The notes: a model not told the origin generated them from the sequence alone. A stretch of DNA of 64,000 nt from Sporocytophaga sp. (GCF_017745095.1 NZ_JAGHZZ010000012.1:83455-147454); one strand, 5' to 3'; positions 27,269 to 36,451 are shown, numbered from the stretch's first letter. Translations and numbers: made by a program.

Positions 27269-28093
27269 TTAGGTTTGTTTATTTTCTGGGCCAGCAGGCA
27301 CTATTTTCTTCATCTTCCGGATCTTTACCTTCTCCTCTTTCTTCTTTTCTTTTTTCTTTGAGGAGTTCTCAGAAGTTTCACTTTCGCGAGCCTTCTTAGT
27401 TTTTTCTTTTTTCCCCTTTTGGGAATCAGGGTTTTCTACACCTGGAAGAGGAAGCGGTTTTTCCTTCTGATTTTCACTTGCTGCAGGTGATCCTGGTACA
27501 GTGGTTTGTTTCTTTTTATACTTATGCCAAAGTTTTAATCTGAAACCTTTTCTTTCTTTTTCCTTTTTAACTTTTAATTCACCTCTTTTATACTTCTCAA
27601 TTTCAACTTCACCTGATTCCTTATAGATGTATCTCTTTCCATTAAATAAATTGTCTTTATAAGTCCCTTTCTGAGTCAACTTTCCCTTCTCATCAAAAAC
27701 AAGAAATTCACCATGAAGCTTTCCTTTCTTCCAATGATAAATCTCCTTTAACTCTCCATTCAAATGCCAGCTCTTCCAGACTCCTGTCTTACGACCATAT
27801 TCAAACATGCCCTTTTCACGAAGGTTTTTATTCATATAAAAATCGCTGAATAGTCCATGCAAAAGCTTGCCTTCAAAGCCTCCTCGCGTTCTTTTAATAT
27901 CGTTGGCACTATACCAGTAATAGAAATACTCATCGCTTACTCTGATCAGGGGTTTTCCTTCTGTTACTTCTGCATAAACCACATGATCCAGAAAATTCAC
28001 AATTACTCGGTTTGGTATATGCAGATTAAACTTCTTTTGGCCCGCAACAAAAAGAGGGCTAATCAAAAAGACTATAAAAATCAGCTTCTTCAT
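27269..28093 (-). CDS. MORN-repeat periplasmic protein in the T2SS-like operon
   Basis: This 274-residue protein has a signal peptide (KKLIFIVFLISPLFVAGQ). MORN/YwqK-type repeats appear in the middle: FEYGRKTGVWKSWHLNGELK, GKLHGEFLVFDEKGK, GTYKDNLFNGKRYIYKESGE. The last 80 residues are rich in Lys, Glu and Pro and look disordered. MORN repeats mediate protein or membrane contacts and are not part of the canonical type II system. The gene is embedded between GspC-like and GspK-like genes (6 bp and 1 bp gaps), so it is probably a lineage-specific accessory part. Function is unknown. Confidence 0.78.
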   Translation of the reverse strand: MKKLIFIVFLISPLFVAGQKKFNLHIPNRVIVNFLDHVVYAEVTEGKPLIRVSDEYFYYWYSANDIKRTRGGFEGKLLHGLFSDFYMNKNLREKGMFEYGRKTGVWKSWHLNGELKEIYHWKKGKLHGEFLVFDEKGKLTQKGTYKDNLFNGKRYIYKESGEVEIEKYKRGELKVKKEKERKGFRLKLWHKYKKKQTTVPGSPAASENQKEKPLPLPGVENPDSQKGKKEKTKKARESETSENSSKKKEKKKEEKVKIRKMKKIVPAGPENKQT

Positions 28094-28099
28094 TAAAAA

Positions 28100-28603
28100 T
28101 CAATTTCTCTTTATAAATTTTTCTTTACCACTATATAATACCTTCACTGAATCTTTCAGATTCTTAATCAACTTCACATCATCTCTGACATTTCCCTCTT
28201 CCATAAGGTATTCATTTCCTCTGATCAACATCAGAGATACATTTTTATTGCTACCAGGATTTTTAATCAATCCGATATAGGAGATAACACTCCAGTCTAT
28301 CATCACTTCAGGTTCCTTTGGTTTGGGAGTTGTCTTTGGTTTATTTCTGAAAGTATTCACAGAGCCTGTAAATACCACAGGTCTCACAGAGGCTTGAATG
28401 TTTCCAAGAAATGGATCCCTGTATTTAGCTATTAACTCAAAGGTATCTTTCACCTCATAATTACGTTCTTTACGAACTACTGATCTTGAAACCTCAGCAA
28501 CTCCAGAATCGGAAAACAATGACTTGTATATCCGCATAAATATAAGTCCCCATACCAGAACAACTCCTCCAAGGAGGATATATGTCATCTTTTTACCTTT
28601 CAT
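28100..28603 (-). CDS. GspC/PilP-like bitopic inner-membrane protein
   Basis: This 167-residue protein has one N-terminal membrane helix (YILLGGVVLVWGLIFMRIY), a Pro/Lys-rich linker (KPKTTPKPKEPEV), and a small periplasmic domain with WSVISYIGLIKNPGSN and SLMLIRGNEYLMEEGN. This resembles the HR/PilP fold that contacts the secretin N0 domain. The topology and position match GspC, but there is no PDZ. The start codon shares a base with the preceding stop (TAATG), so translation is coupled to the lipoprotein gene. Sequence identity to GspC is weak; the assignment is by architecture. Confidence 0.7.
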   Translation of the reverse strand: MKGKKMTYILLGGVVLVWGLIFMRIYKSLFSDSGVAEVSRSVVRKERNYEVKDTFELIAKYRDPFLGNIQASVRPVVFTGSVNTFRNKPKTTPKPKEPEVMIDWSVISYIGLIKNPGSNKNVSLMLIRGNEYLMEEGNVRDDVKLIKNLKDSVKVLYSGKEKFIKRN

Positions 28604-29526
28604 TATTTGATTTTAAATGTCCAGGTATCGCTAGCTGGTCCTTTTGTATTAGCTGAGTTAACAGCATATACACTCCATTGAACATTCTGGCCTGAAGCTC
28701 CTGAATAGCTATAACTATTGGTGGTGGTTGAGGACACAACACTTGCATTAGAACCTACTTTTATTGTGACATAATATGTATAACCACTGCCAAGGCTAGC
28801 CCATTGCAATGTGCCAGACGTTTCCTTGTCTACAGCATTGTTTGAAGGAACTGATAATACAATTTTAGGGGGGGTAGTATTGTCCCAAAAAATATTATAA
28901 ACTGTCGACCAATCTGTTGTATCTTTTCCATTTAAGGCTCTTACTTTCCAATAATATGTTTTATTAGTAACAGGAAGAGTCATAGGATAGCTTACAGCTT
29001 GGGTAAACTCATTTTTTACCAGACTATTAAATCTTCCGTTAGTATCAATTTGGATTTGATATGTTTTTGCACCTAAAAGTTTATTCCAGGTGAAGATTAT
29101 TGAACTTGAGTTTTGGGAAGTACCATTTGCAGGAGAAGTTAGATTTACTATTTGTAAAGCCAGTTCGGTAGTATCAATCTTAAATTTATTGCCGAAATAT
29201 TTTGTCTTATAAGCGCCATTCATAGCTCTTACTTTCCATTCAAAATTACCTGGACCCAAATAATAAGGAAATCTATTTGTCTTAACAATTGTATCCAGAA
29301 TCATCTTCTGTGGAGCAGAAAAATCTGGAGATACAACCTGTAAATGATAGCTTGTGGCAAAATCAATCTGACTCCACCAGAAGGTCTGAGTATAATTTAA
29401 TGAGTCCTTACCACTGGGTGTATAAATCGTTATTTCTTTATCTTCAATATCTTTTTCGAAGATCTCCGTACAAGCCGCAAGTGACATTATACACAGGGCT
29501 ATTGCTAAAAATTTAAACCTTCTCAT
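28603..29526 (-). CDS. Tandem fibronectin-III-like lipoprotein in the T2SS-like operon
   Basis: This 307-residue lipoprotein has signal RRFKFLAIALCIMSLAAC, lipobox Cys at about residue 19. Three fibronectin-III-like repeats follow, each with a WS/WK aromatic turn (FWWSQIDFATSYHLQV, FTWNKLLGAKTYQIQI, LQWASLGSGYTYYVTI). It lies in the middle of the operon with a 14-bp overlap upstream and a 1-bp overlap downstream. No canonical type II gene has this form. An outer-membrane pilotin-like or substrate-facing role is possible, but this is inference from location and lipidation. Confidence 0.75.
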   Translation of the reverse strand: MRRFKFLAIALCIMSLAACTEIFEKDIEDKEITIYTPSGKDSLNYTQTFWWSQIDFATSYHLQVVSPDFSAPQKMILDTIVKTNRFPYYLGPGNFEWKVRAMNGAYKTKYFGNKFKIDTTELALQIVNLTSPANGTSQNSSSIIFTWNKLLGAKTYQIQIDTNGRFNSLVKNEFTQAVSYPMTLPVTNKTYYWKVRALNGKDTTDWSTVYNIFWDNTTPPKIVLSVPSNNAVDKETSGTLQWASLGSGYTYYVTIKVGSNASVVSSTTTNSYSYSGASGQNVQWSVYAVNSANTKGPASDTWTFKIK

Positions 29527-30079
29527 CTTCTTTTTTTAATTTATCCGTTTTTATTCTGAGTGTCTGAAGATATATCGTTAGTACCAAAACCTTCTTCTTT
29601 CTTTTGTTATCAAATACTGCATCAAAACTGCTGGACGAAACCCTTCCTACAGCTTCTTTTTGTTCTAATAAATGTACAAGCTTCAACAAATTCACAAAGT
29701 TACCTTCAATCTTCAGTTCTGTAGTTCCCACAACAAATTCCTTTTCTTCATAGTATTCTTCATTGGGAAATTCTTTCAGCAACAAGCTATTCTTCTGACA
29801 GAAATTGGAAACTACTTCAAGCAAATGTTCCTGATCTTTTAGTGAATCTGCAAAATATGAAGATAGCTTTTCCTTCAATGCATTCGACTTCACTTCCATC
29901 AATCGTCTTTTCTCTGGAGCTTCTTGTGCTATGATTAGCTTCTTTTTAAGATTACTGTTTGTAAAATACAGATTGACTGTTTTACTGAATGCCAGTAAAT
30001 ACGCAAATAGCAGAAACACTAGCCCCCCGACTATCAGGTATTTATTCTTTGTTCTATATGACAGACTATTCCAGTTCAC
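29513..30079 (-). CDS. GspM/PilO-like inner-membrane protein
   Basis: This 188-residue protein has one membrane helix near residues 15-30 (YLIVGGLVFLLFAYLLAF), a predicted coiled-coil (NLKKKLIIAQEAPEKRRLMEV), and a ferredoxin-like periplasmic domain (ELKIEGNFVNLLKLVHLLEQ). This is the layout of PilO/GspM, which pairs with GspL/PilN. It overlaps the GspL-like gene by 14 bp. The family is poorly conserved, and the label rests on topology, length and order. Confidence 0.75.
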   Translation of the reverse strand: MNWNSLSYRTKNKYLIVGGLVFLLFAYLLAFSKTVNLYFTNSNLKKKLIIAQEAPEKRRLMEVKSNALKEKLSSYFADSLKDQEHLLEVVSNFCQKNSLLLKEFPNEEYYEEKEFVVGTTELKIEGNFVNLLKLVHLLEQKEAVGRVSSSSFDAVFDNKRKKKVLVLTIYLQTLRIKTDKLKKEDEKV

Positions 30080-31295
30080 CTTTAATCTCGATTTGAACTA
30101 TAAAATTTCCAGATCCTGTCTTGGGATCAAAAGTATAATCTTCTACATGTACATCCTGAACCCAATCCTGTTCTTTTACTATCTTGATCCAGGAGTTCAA
30201 TTCAGTTGGTTTGGCACAAAAGCCATCTACTCTTAACCTTCCATTATCAAATATATCTTTCCGCTGACTTCTGCTCTCTTTTTCATTGAATGGATTTTTA
30301 GCCATTTTAGTCAATGTAATTGAAGCTGGTAATAAGGCTGCTATCTGATCTGAATAATATGAAGCCTTTGCAGGTGCCAGCCATCCAGCCTGATTTAGAA
30401 AAACCTCTTTTTGGTGAAGGTCCTTTTCCTCTCCTTCTAAATTTGCCGAAATATCATTAAGTCTCCCCAGCTTTAAGGTTAACAATTGATTTTCCTGATT
30501 ATAACTGGTCAGCAGATAAGTATTAATCAACAAGGCTGTAAGAAAAACGGCCAACAAGGAAAACCCTATAAGCTTAAATCTTTTTTTCTGCTCAAACTCT
30601 CCTTTTTGCCAATCAACCTCTTCTACATCTACGCACACTCTTTCGCTTTCAATTATACCTAAAAAAGCAGATGAATAGGCAATAAGCAGATTACCAGGAA
30701 TAGATTCATTACCGGCCTTCACATGCGCATTATCATTGTTCTCCCTGATTTTATAATTATCTACTAATCCTTTTATAAAATACAGTTCATGGATTCCAAA
30801 TGACAATTCAGTAAGCTCAACAGACAATAACTGATAAAGGTCTGCAACTGAAAATGGGCCTAGCGTAAGGCTGGTAACAAAGTATCCAGTTTCTTTAAAT
30901 CTGATCAGTAATTGATCAATAATTTCCTTTCTTGTTAAAGAAATGTAAACCTGATTATTGAATGCTTTTGCCTTTTGAAGATAATAATCTGTAAACTTTG
31001 AATTTGGAAAGATCTGACTAAATGCATGCGCGTCGTCTGTATATTCGTCTTTGATCTTTTTATGCAAGATCCCTCTTCCTGTGACACTCAATATCAAAGG
31101 CATATTTTCAAGAGATAGATTCTTCAGACTCTCGAAATCAACAATACCCTCTTCTTTATGCTCAATCTGGACAAGGTTTTCTTTAACAGAAAGAATTACG
31201 CAATTAAAAGTGGTTTTCCCTTCTGCGGAGAAAACAACTTCTATTCCTGCAACCTTCTTTTGTCCGAATACCTTTTGTCTCAGTTTCTCAATCAT
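30066..31295 (-). CDS. GspL/PilM-PilN-like fusion protein
   Basis: This 409-residue protein has a cytoplasmic N-terminal half without clear actin-type ATP motifs, one membrane helix near residue 235-255 (LIGFSLLAVFLTALLINTYLL), then a coiled-coil and a PilN-type periplasmic domain (YYSDQIAALLPASITLTKM, then RLRVDGFCAKPTELNSWI). GspL has this organisation and links GspE to the platform. Position between secretin and GspM-like genes agrees. The cytoplasmic domain is divergent, so detailed function is inferred. Confidence 0.75.
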   Translation of the reverse strand: MIEKLRQKVFGQKKVAGIEVVFSAEGKTTFNCVILSVKENLVQIEHKEEGIVDFESLKNLSLENMPLILSVTGRGILHKKIKDEYTDDAHAFSQIFPNSKFTDYYLQKAKAFNNQVYISLTRKEIIDQLLIRFKETGYFVTSLTLGPFSVADLYQLLSVELTELSFGIHELYFIKGLVDNYKIRENNDNAHVKAGNESIPGNLLIAYSSAFLGIIESERVCVDVEEVDWQKGEFEQKKRFKLIGFSLLAVFLTALLINTYLLTSYNQENQLLTLKLGRLNDISANLEGEEKDLHQKEVFLNQAGWLAPAKASYYSDQIAALLPASITLTKMAKNPFNEKESRSQRKDIFDNGRLRVDGFCAKPTELNSWIKIVKEQDWVQDVHVEDYTFDPKTGSGNFIVQIEIKGELE

Positions 31296-31298
31296 AGA

Positions 31299-33251
31299 TT
31301 AATAGATAATAGTTGGTTTGATAAATACAACTGAGACTGTTTTATTCTTTGATTTTGTCCTGCTACTGAATAACCATTTAATAACCGGAATCCTTGATAG
31401 TAAAGGCACTCCAGAACCTCCTTCAGTACTTTCCGTTCTTTCAAGTCCTCCTAATACTACCATTTCTTCATTTCTGACACGCACAATCGATTTAAACTGA
31501 CTGGTAGAAGATGGTGGCGGACCACTTACCGGAGAGTCCGTAAAGTCTGTAATGCTCACATCAATATTCAAGGTTACCTGGTCGTCACCTGAAACTATCG
31601 GCTTGATATTGACAGAAAGATTTGCCTGAACTGCATTGTATTGTTCCGTTACAACTGTCTGCGGTGTCAAACTACCAACCACATTTTGCGTTTTCAAAGC
31701 ATAATATCTTGTACTACCTATGCTCAGATTTGCATCGTGACCATTAAGTGTGGAAAGCTTAGGAGTCGATCTTACATTTACATTATTATTCGTCTCAAGT
31801 GCACTGAGGCCGACATAAAACTGAGGAGTAACTCTTCCTATATTAAACACATTGTTAGTTCCAAGCCATCCTAGAAAATCATTTATAGATTTTGACCCGA
31901 ATTTAAAATCTAAACCAGGAAATATGCTTCCGCCTGTTTTAACAGAGTCTGCAACTCCAGCGCTGATACCGGTCTTTAATGTCCTTCCTTTTCTCACATC
32001 CATGAGGATAACCTCGATCATAACCATTGGAACAACTCTATCCAACTGACGAACGAATGCCTCTATTTCCATTATCTGAGGCAGACTTCCTGAAAGAAGT
32101 ATACTGTTGAGTTCTTTGAATTCTTTGATCTCTACTCCCTTTTTCAACTCAGCAGGTATAATATCCTGCACGGCATCAAGAGATCTGTATTGAAACTGGA
32201 CAACCTTATTAGCTCTCAACCCCTCTAGCTTTCGCTCTCCTATCATATAGATCTTGTTATCTATCTTATAGGTATAATCTGTTCCCTGAAGAAGCCGTCC
32301 GAGGAAGTCGTCGAATTTTACATTATTTACTCTGGTTGTGGTATTTCCTTTAATATCAGAAAACAAAAAGTAGTTATTTCCTATTTCCTCTGAAACTGCT
32401 TTGATAACATCTGTTATTGGAGCATTAACAGCATCAAGATTAATTGTCTTTCTTCCAAGAGAATCTTCATTTACTTCTACAAAGAGGCTTGAATTATTGC
32501 CACTTCCCTGAGTACCTGTATTGGTCTTATTATTCTGTGGTCTTTGATAGGTGTTCTTTTTCTTATTTTTCGGATCATTAGTAACTAAAAGATCTTCACC
32601 TTCTTCAATGGATTTGATCACATAAAAATCATCATCTGTCTTTACTACCTTCAAACTATTGGCATAAGCCATTTTCTGAATAGCATTTTCGAATGGCATG
32701 TCTTCGATATAAACATTAATGATCTTCCCATTAAGTCCTGAAGATAGAATGACATTTTTTTTGGTTGATTGAGTAATTTTCTTAACGACCTTTTCCAGTG
32801 TATCATTTTTAAGATCAAGACTGAGAAGGTTGTTATAGGTATTATACTTCACCAGAATCTCTTTGGGAGGAGCAGCTGCCTGAATCACAGGAGGTGGATT
32901 ATACTTTTTGAAAGACATAATAGAGCCTACAAACTGAATATCCAGCTCATATTCCTTTGCTATAAACAGCAGTATATTATATACTTTTTCGTTGGTGAAA
33001 TTATTATAGATCCTGATATTCAATACAGGATCCACACTTATATTAAGGTTATGCGATTCTGCTATCCCTCTAAGGAATTCCTGAATAGAAGCTCCGGATA
33101 CAGAGAAGTCTACTGTTTCACTCAGGCCCGGACTAACAGATGAAAGATCACGCAGTCTTTGCTCCAGCTCATCATACCTGCTTTGCTGTGCCCATACGCT
33201 TCCTGAAAATAGTAACAAAAAGCAGCAAACGTATAATATCTTGTTTTTCAC
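31299..33251 (-). CDS. gspD: Type II secretion secretin GspD-like
   Basis: This 650-residue protein has a signal peptide (YVCCFLLLFSGSVWAQ). An N-terminal STN/N0-like domain (VSGASIQEFLRGIAESH) is followed by N-domain repeats, then an Asn/Thr-rich insertion, and the secretin barrel from about residue 400. Clear secretin motifs include MIEVILMDVRKGRTLKTG, STPKLSTLNGHDA, and near the end GVPLLSRIPVIKWLFSSR. It forms the outer-membrane channel. No separate pilotin is recognisable unless the Fn3 lipoprotein serves. Gaps to both neighbours are 2-3 bp. I recall reports that a GspD is important for cellulose use in Cytophaga hutchinsonii, but I cannot verify the locus. Confidence 0.94.
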   Translation of the reverse strand: MKNKILYVCCFLLLFSGSVWAQQSRYDELEQRLRDLSSVSPGLSETVDFSVSGASIQEFLRGIAESHNLNISVDPVLNIRIYNNFTNEKVYNILLFIAKEYELDIQFVGSIMSFKKYNPPPVIQAAAPPKEILVKYNTYNNLLSLDLKNDTLEKVVKKITQSTKKNVILSSGLNGKIINVYIEDMPFENAIQKMAYANSLKVVKTDDDFYVIKSIEEGEDLLVTNDPKNKKKNTYQRPQNNKTNTGTQGSGNNSSLFVEVNEDSLGRKTINLDAVNAPITDVIKAVSEEIGNNYFLFSDIKGNTTTRVNNVKFDDFLGRLLQGTDYTYKIDNKIYMIGERKLEGLRANKVVQFQYRSLDAVQDIIPAELKKGVEIKEFKELNSILLSGSLPQIMEIEAFVRQLDRVVPMVMIEVILMDVRKGRTLKTGISAGVADSVKTGGSIFPGLDFKFGSKSINDFLGWLGTNNVFNIGRVTPQFYVGLSALETNNNVNVRSTPKLSTLNGHDANLSIGSTRYYALKTQNVVGSLTPQTVVTEQYNAVQANLSVNIKPIVSGDDQVTLNIDVSITDFTDSPVSGPPPSSTSQFKSIVRVRNEEMVVLGGLERTESTEGGSGVPLLSRIPVIKWLFSSRTKSKNKTVSVVFIKPTIIY

Positions 33252-33253
33252 TT

Positions 33254-34687
33254 TTAAAAATTGACTAATAATGGATAAATTTCTTCTAATGATGTAACAC
33301 CCTCTTCAAAAAGCTCAAAAGCGTTTTCGGATAATGTCTTTATTTTTCTTTCTTTTAATTCTGCCGAAATATCAAAAATTCCCCCTTTAATTTTTTCGGC
33401 CAACTCATAATCTATAGGAATCACTTCATATACAGCTTTACGCCCCCTGAAGCCCGTATAGAAACAATTATCACACCCCTTTGGCACAAAGTGTCTCCTA
33501 ACACTCCTATATGCTTTGAAATGTCTTGGATACAAATCAGAATCAAATGCTACTTCTTGCTTGCAATTGCATAGTGTTCGTACAAGCCTTTGAGCAACTG
33601 TAGTATTCAGTGTATTCGCAACCAGGAACGAAGGTATCCCCATATCTATTAGACGGGAGACCGTTCCCCATGCAGAATTGGTGTGTATCGTAGACAACAC
33701 CAGGTGACCTGTAAGGGAAGCCCTAATCGCCATAGAAGCAGTATCCGGATCCCTAATCTCTCCTACCATGATCACATCCGGGTCTTGTCTCAGAAAGGTT
33801 CTTAAAGCACTTCCGAAGTTCAATCCTATACTTTCTTTAAGCTGAACCTGATTAATCCCCTCTAAAGTGTATTCTATAGGATCTTCAATAGTTACGATGT
33901 TTCTTGTTTCCTTATTCAATAGCTTCAGAGTCGCATACAATGTAGTAGTCTTTCCACTACCTGTAGGTCCACTTATCAGCAGCATTCCATGAGGTCTCTT
34001 TGCTCCTTCAAGGTAGTTCTTCAGATCGTATTCAGAAAAGCCAAGGCGGGCTATGTCAATATTTGTAGCATCATTGCTGAGAAGCCTTAGTACGACCTTC
34101 TCTCCATGCAATGTTGGTAATACAGAAACCCTGATATCGAATTTATTCCCTTTATGATTAAAGAAGATACGTCCATCCTGAGGCAACCTCTTTTCCGCAA
34201 TATCAAGATTAGACATGATCTTAATTTTATTGATCATGGAAGGATAATCATTCTTTTCCAGAATGTATCTTTCTACCAACATACCATCGATACGAATACG
34301 GACACGGCAGCGCTCATCATATATCTCTATGTGAATATCACTGCTTTTAAGATTCTTTGCTTCTGCAATAAGATTGGATAGAAAATCCTCTGAAGTGCCT
34401 GTATAAGCCTGACTTTTCTTGCGGGTATCACCGGTTTCCCTCAGATAATATTTGCTCAATGACTTCTGAATAAGGTCCGAAGAGATCTTTTCCAGCAGGA
34501 TGGTTTTGCCTAACAATACCTCCAGTTCTTCTGCAACCATTGGATCATAGGCCTCCTCATCTATAAAAAAGCTGACCTTCTGCCCCTCTTCTTTCATGGG
34601 AAGAATGCGGTAATGCCACGCCTGATCAGGGGTGAGTATCTGCAATTGATCTGCTCTTAAAGATGATATAAGTTCATTATGGCTCAT
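33254..34687 (-). CDS. gspE: GspE/PilB-type assembly ATPase
   Basis: This 477-residue secretion ATPase is complete. Walker A GPTGSGKTTT is near residue 238, the Asp box DPIEYTLEGINQVQ near 268, Walker B DPDVIMVGEIRD near 302, and the His box STIHTNSAWGTVSRL near 335. A four-Cys zinc site is formed by LCNCKQEV (about 373) and GCDNCFYTGFRGR (about 405), as in GspE/PilB. The N-terminal N1-like domain is short. It powers pseudopilus extension. Its start overlaps the prepilin-peptidase stop by 4 bp, so coupling is likely. Confidence 0.96.
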   Translation of the reverse strand: MSHNELISSLRADQLQILTPDQAWHYRILPMKEEGQKVSFFIDEEAYDPMVAEELEVLLGKTILLEKISSDLIQKSLSKYYLRETGDTRKKSQAYTGTSEDFLSNLIAEAKNLKSSDIHIEIYDERCRVRIRIDGMLVERYILEKNDYPSMINKIKIMSNLDIAEKRLPQDGRIFFNHKGNKFDIRVSVLPTLHGEKVVLRLLSNDATNIDIARLGFSEYDLKNYLEGAKRPHGMLLISGPTGSGKTTTLYATLKLLNKETRNIVTIEDPIEYTLEGINQVQLKESIGLNFGSALRTFLRQDPDVIMVGEIRDPDTASMAIRASLTGHLVLSTIHTNSAWGTVSRLIDMGIPSFLVANTLNTTVAQRLVRTLCNCKQEVAFDSDLYPRHFKAYRSVRRHFVPKGCDNCFYTGFRGRKAVYEVIPIDYELAEKIKGGIFDISAELKERKIKTLSENAFELFEEGVTSLEEIYPLLVNF

Positions 34688-35196
34688 ATGAACAAATAAT
34701 TCAAAATATATTGATCGTCAAACTTTATCACGTAGATATCTGTAAGCAATAACCCGCTTAATAAAAGTGCCTGCAGTCCTGCCAGTGGAATCGTTTTCTG
34801 ATAGTTTTTTATAACCTTCACCAACATTGCCACAACAACTATCAGGAAAAGACTTATAAGATAAAACATCACATAAAGCACTGGGGTAAATAGTGGGGTG
34901 ATTACAAATAAAAACAATACATCACCTATACCCAGATATTCCTTTGTAATATTTACCCATTCACGATTTTTCAGTGAAAAGTATAATGACACCATTACCA
35001 ATTGCACCAAAAGGAATAGTGAATTAATACCTATATTTTCAACTAAACTTTCTACACCGGCTGACTTTATTCTATAAAGAAAAACCAAGACAAATAGCAA
35101 CGGAAAAAAATACCAGCTAACAGCTCTTTCCCTAAGGTCCTGCCAAAAAATAAGTACCAGCACTACCAATATAGCGAAAATCAGCAGGAAGTCCAT
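34684..35196 (-). CDS. Minimal A24-family prepilin peptidase
   Basis: This 170-residue polytopic protein has about five or six membrane segments. The two catalytic aspartates typical of A24 peptidases are visible: WQDLRERAV near residue 20 and YLGIGDVLFL near residue 90. The N-terminal cytoplasmic domain that carries the methyltransferase motif in PilD/GspO is absent, so it probably cleaves without N-methylation. It lies directly after the GspG-like gene (4-bp gap) and before GspE, an expected place. TadV/CpaA-type peptidases are equally short and are an alternative name. Confidence 0.88.
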   Translation of the reverse strand: MDFLLIFAILVVLVLIFWQDLRERAVSWYFFPLLFVLVFLYRIKSAGVESLVENIGINSLFLLVQLVMVSLYFSLKNREWVNITKEYLGIGDVLFLFVITPLFTPVLYVMFYLISLFLIVVVAMLVKVIKNYQKTIPLAGLQALLLSGLLLTDIYVIKFDDQYILNYLFI

Positions 35197-35200
35197 AAAA

Positions 35201-35620
35201 TTAATCCTGCACTACTTCTCTTAAATTTTTATCCTGGTCGATTTCCCATACATTAAAAACTCCGTCTCCATCAAAGTCAACAACGGCAGTAGCTTTGATA
35301 ACAAAGGTTGTAGGAGATGATTCCGCAACTTCAATTCTGTAATTAGCCTGGCCATTCTCTGATTCCGTAACCAGTTTCTCCTGAATAAATCCTATTGCAG
35401 GCAGATCTCCGGAATACTTGGATTTTTCATAAAAGTATGTTTTCTCCAGCGTGTGAGCATGTTCCAGCTGAATTTTAGCTTCTGTGCTTTTAGCCTTGGT
35501 AATCAACGGTAACAAGTTAGGCAAAGCCAGTAAAACCAGTATACCGACAATAACTAGTACCACAAGAACCTCTGTCAGAGTGAAAGCCGCTGCTTTCGCG
35601 TTCAATAAATGTTTTTTCAT
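35201..35620 (-). CDS. GspG-like major pseudopilin
   Basis: This 139-residue protein has a leader MKKHLLNAKAAA, then FTLTEVLVVLVIVGILVLLA. Cleavage after Ala gives Phe1 and Glu5. The C-terminal segment has ATAVVDFDGDGVFNVWEIDQ, an acidic DxDGDG loop that resembles the calcium site at the end of GspG. Size, first position in the operon and the calcium-like loop support the major pseudopilin. The leader is slightly long but ordinary. It is the first gene of the operon; the divergent DUF4476 gene starts 99 bp away. Confidence 0.88.
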   Translation of the reverse strand: MKKHLLNAKAAAFTLTEVLVVLVIVGILVLLALPNLLPLITKAKSTEAKIQLEHAHTLEKTYFYEKSKYSGDLPAIGFIQEKLVTESENGQANYRIEVAESSPTTFVIKATAVVDFDGDGVFNVWEIDQDKNLREVVQD

Positions 35621-35719
35621 AAACTGTATCTGAAAAATGGGAATCTAAATTACTTAATTTTAAATAGACTTTATGACTAAGGCAAGAAATTTGCGTTTAA
35701 TGGAGTAAATTTAGGGTAT

Positions 35720-36424
35720 ATGTTAAAAATTTATTCAATTTTCTTATTACTGATTGTATGTTTTCAGGCAAAATCTACGCCTAATGACTCTGAAATATAC
35801 TTCAGATTGCATAATGGAAATTCTTTTACCATTTCTGTGGACGACAAACAATATTCAACCCCATGTAATAATTTCCGCATGAGTAATGTTTTTCCCGGAA
35901 GTCACTATCTTCAAGTCAATAAAATAGCGCCGCTTGATCCTTTGGTTCCTATTAGTCACACCGGATTTATTGAAATTCCACCTTCATCCAGGGTTTATTT
36001 GCTTCTGGACCCTAATAATCAGATCCGAATTTCAAATATAGCCCCTATTTACAGCTCTAATCCTGGTTTTAATAACGGTTATACCTATCCACCTGGCACT
36101 TCATTTTATTCAGAATCTGTTAATTTTCAACTAATAGCTCCTGAAGAATTTGATATGATAAAAAAAGACTTTAAAGAGATCGGTTCTGATTTTACTCGGC
36201 TTTCTGCAGCCAAGCATCTTATTTATACCAATAGACTGACCTCTGAACAAGTGGGCGATTTAATGCTTCTATTTTCCTTTGATAAAGACCGCCTCAGCCT
36301 GGCAAAATACGCCTATGTATTTACCTCTGATCCCAGAAATTATAATCAGGTAGCTAAAAATTTCATTTTCAACGGATCGGCTCAGGAGCTGTGGTATTAT
36401 CTGGGGAATAATTATAGGTATTAG
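35720..36424 (+). CDS. DUF4476-domain exported protein
   Basis: This 234-residue protein has a signal peptide (LKIYSIFLLLIVCFQAKS). An N-terminal beta-rich part (FRLHNGNSFTISVDDKQYS, then RMSNVFPGSHYLQV) precedes the DUF4476 helical domain in the last 95 residues, with LTSEQVGDLMLLFSFDKDRL and LAKYAYVFTSDPRNYNQV. The domain is common in Bacteroidota periplasmic proteins of unknown function. It is divergent from the T2SS-like operon and shares its promoter region. The stop is followed at once by the REP/RAYT locus. Confidence 0.85.
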   Translation: MLKIYSIFLLLIVCFQAKSTPNDSEIYFRLHNGNSFTISVDDKQYSTPCNNFRMSNVFPGSHYLQVNKIAPLDPLVPISHTGFIEIPPSSRVYLLLDPNNQIRISNIAPIYSSNPGFNNGYTYPPGTSFYSESVNFQLIAPEEFDMIKKDFKEIGSDFTRLSAAKHLIYTNRLTSEQVGDLMLLFSFDKDRLSLAKYAYVFTSDPRNYNQVAKNFIFNGSAQELWYYLGNNYRY

Positions 36425-36451
36425 GATTAAGTTGTATTTGATCACAAAATA

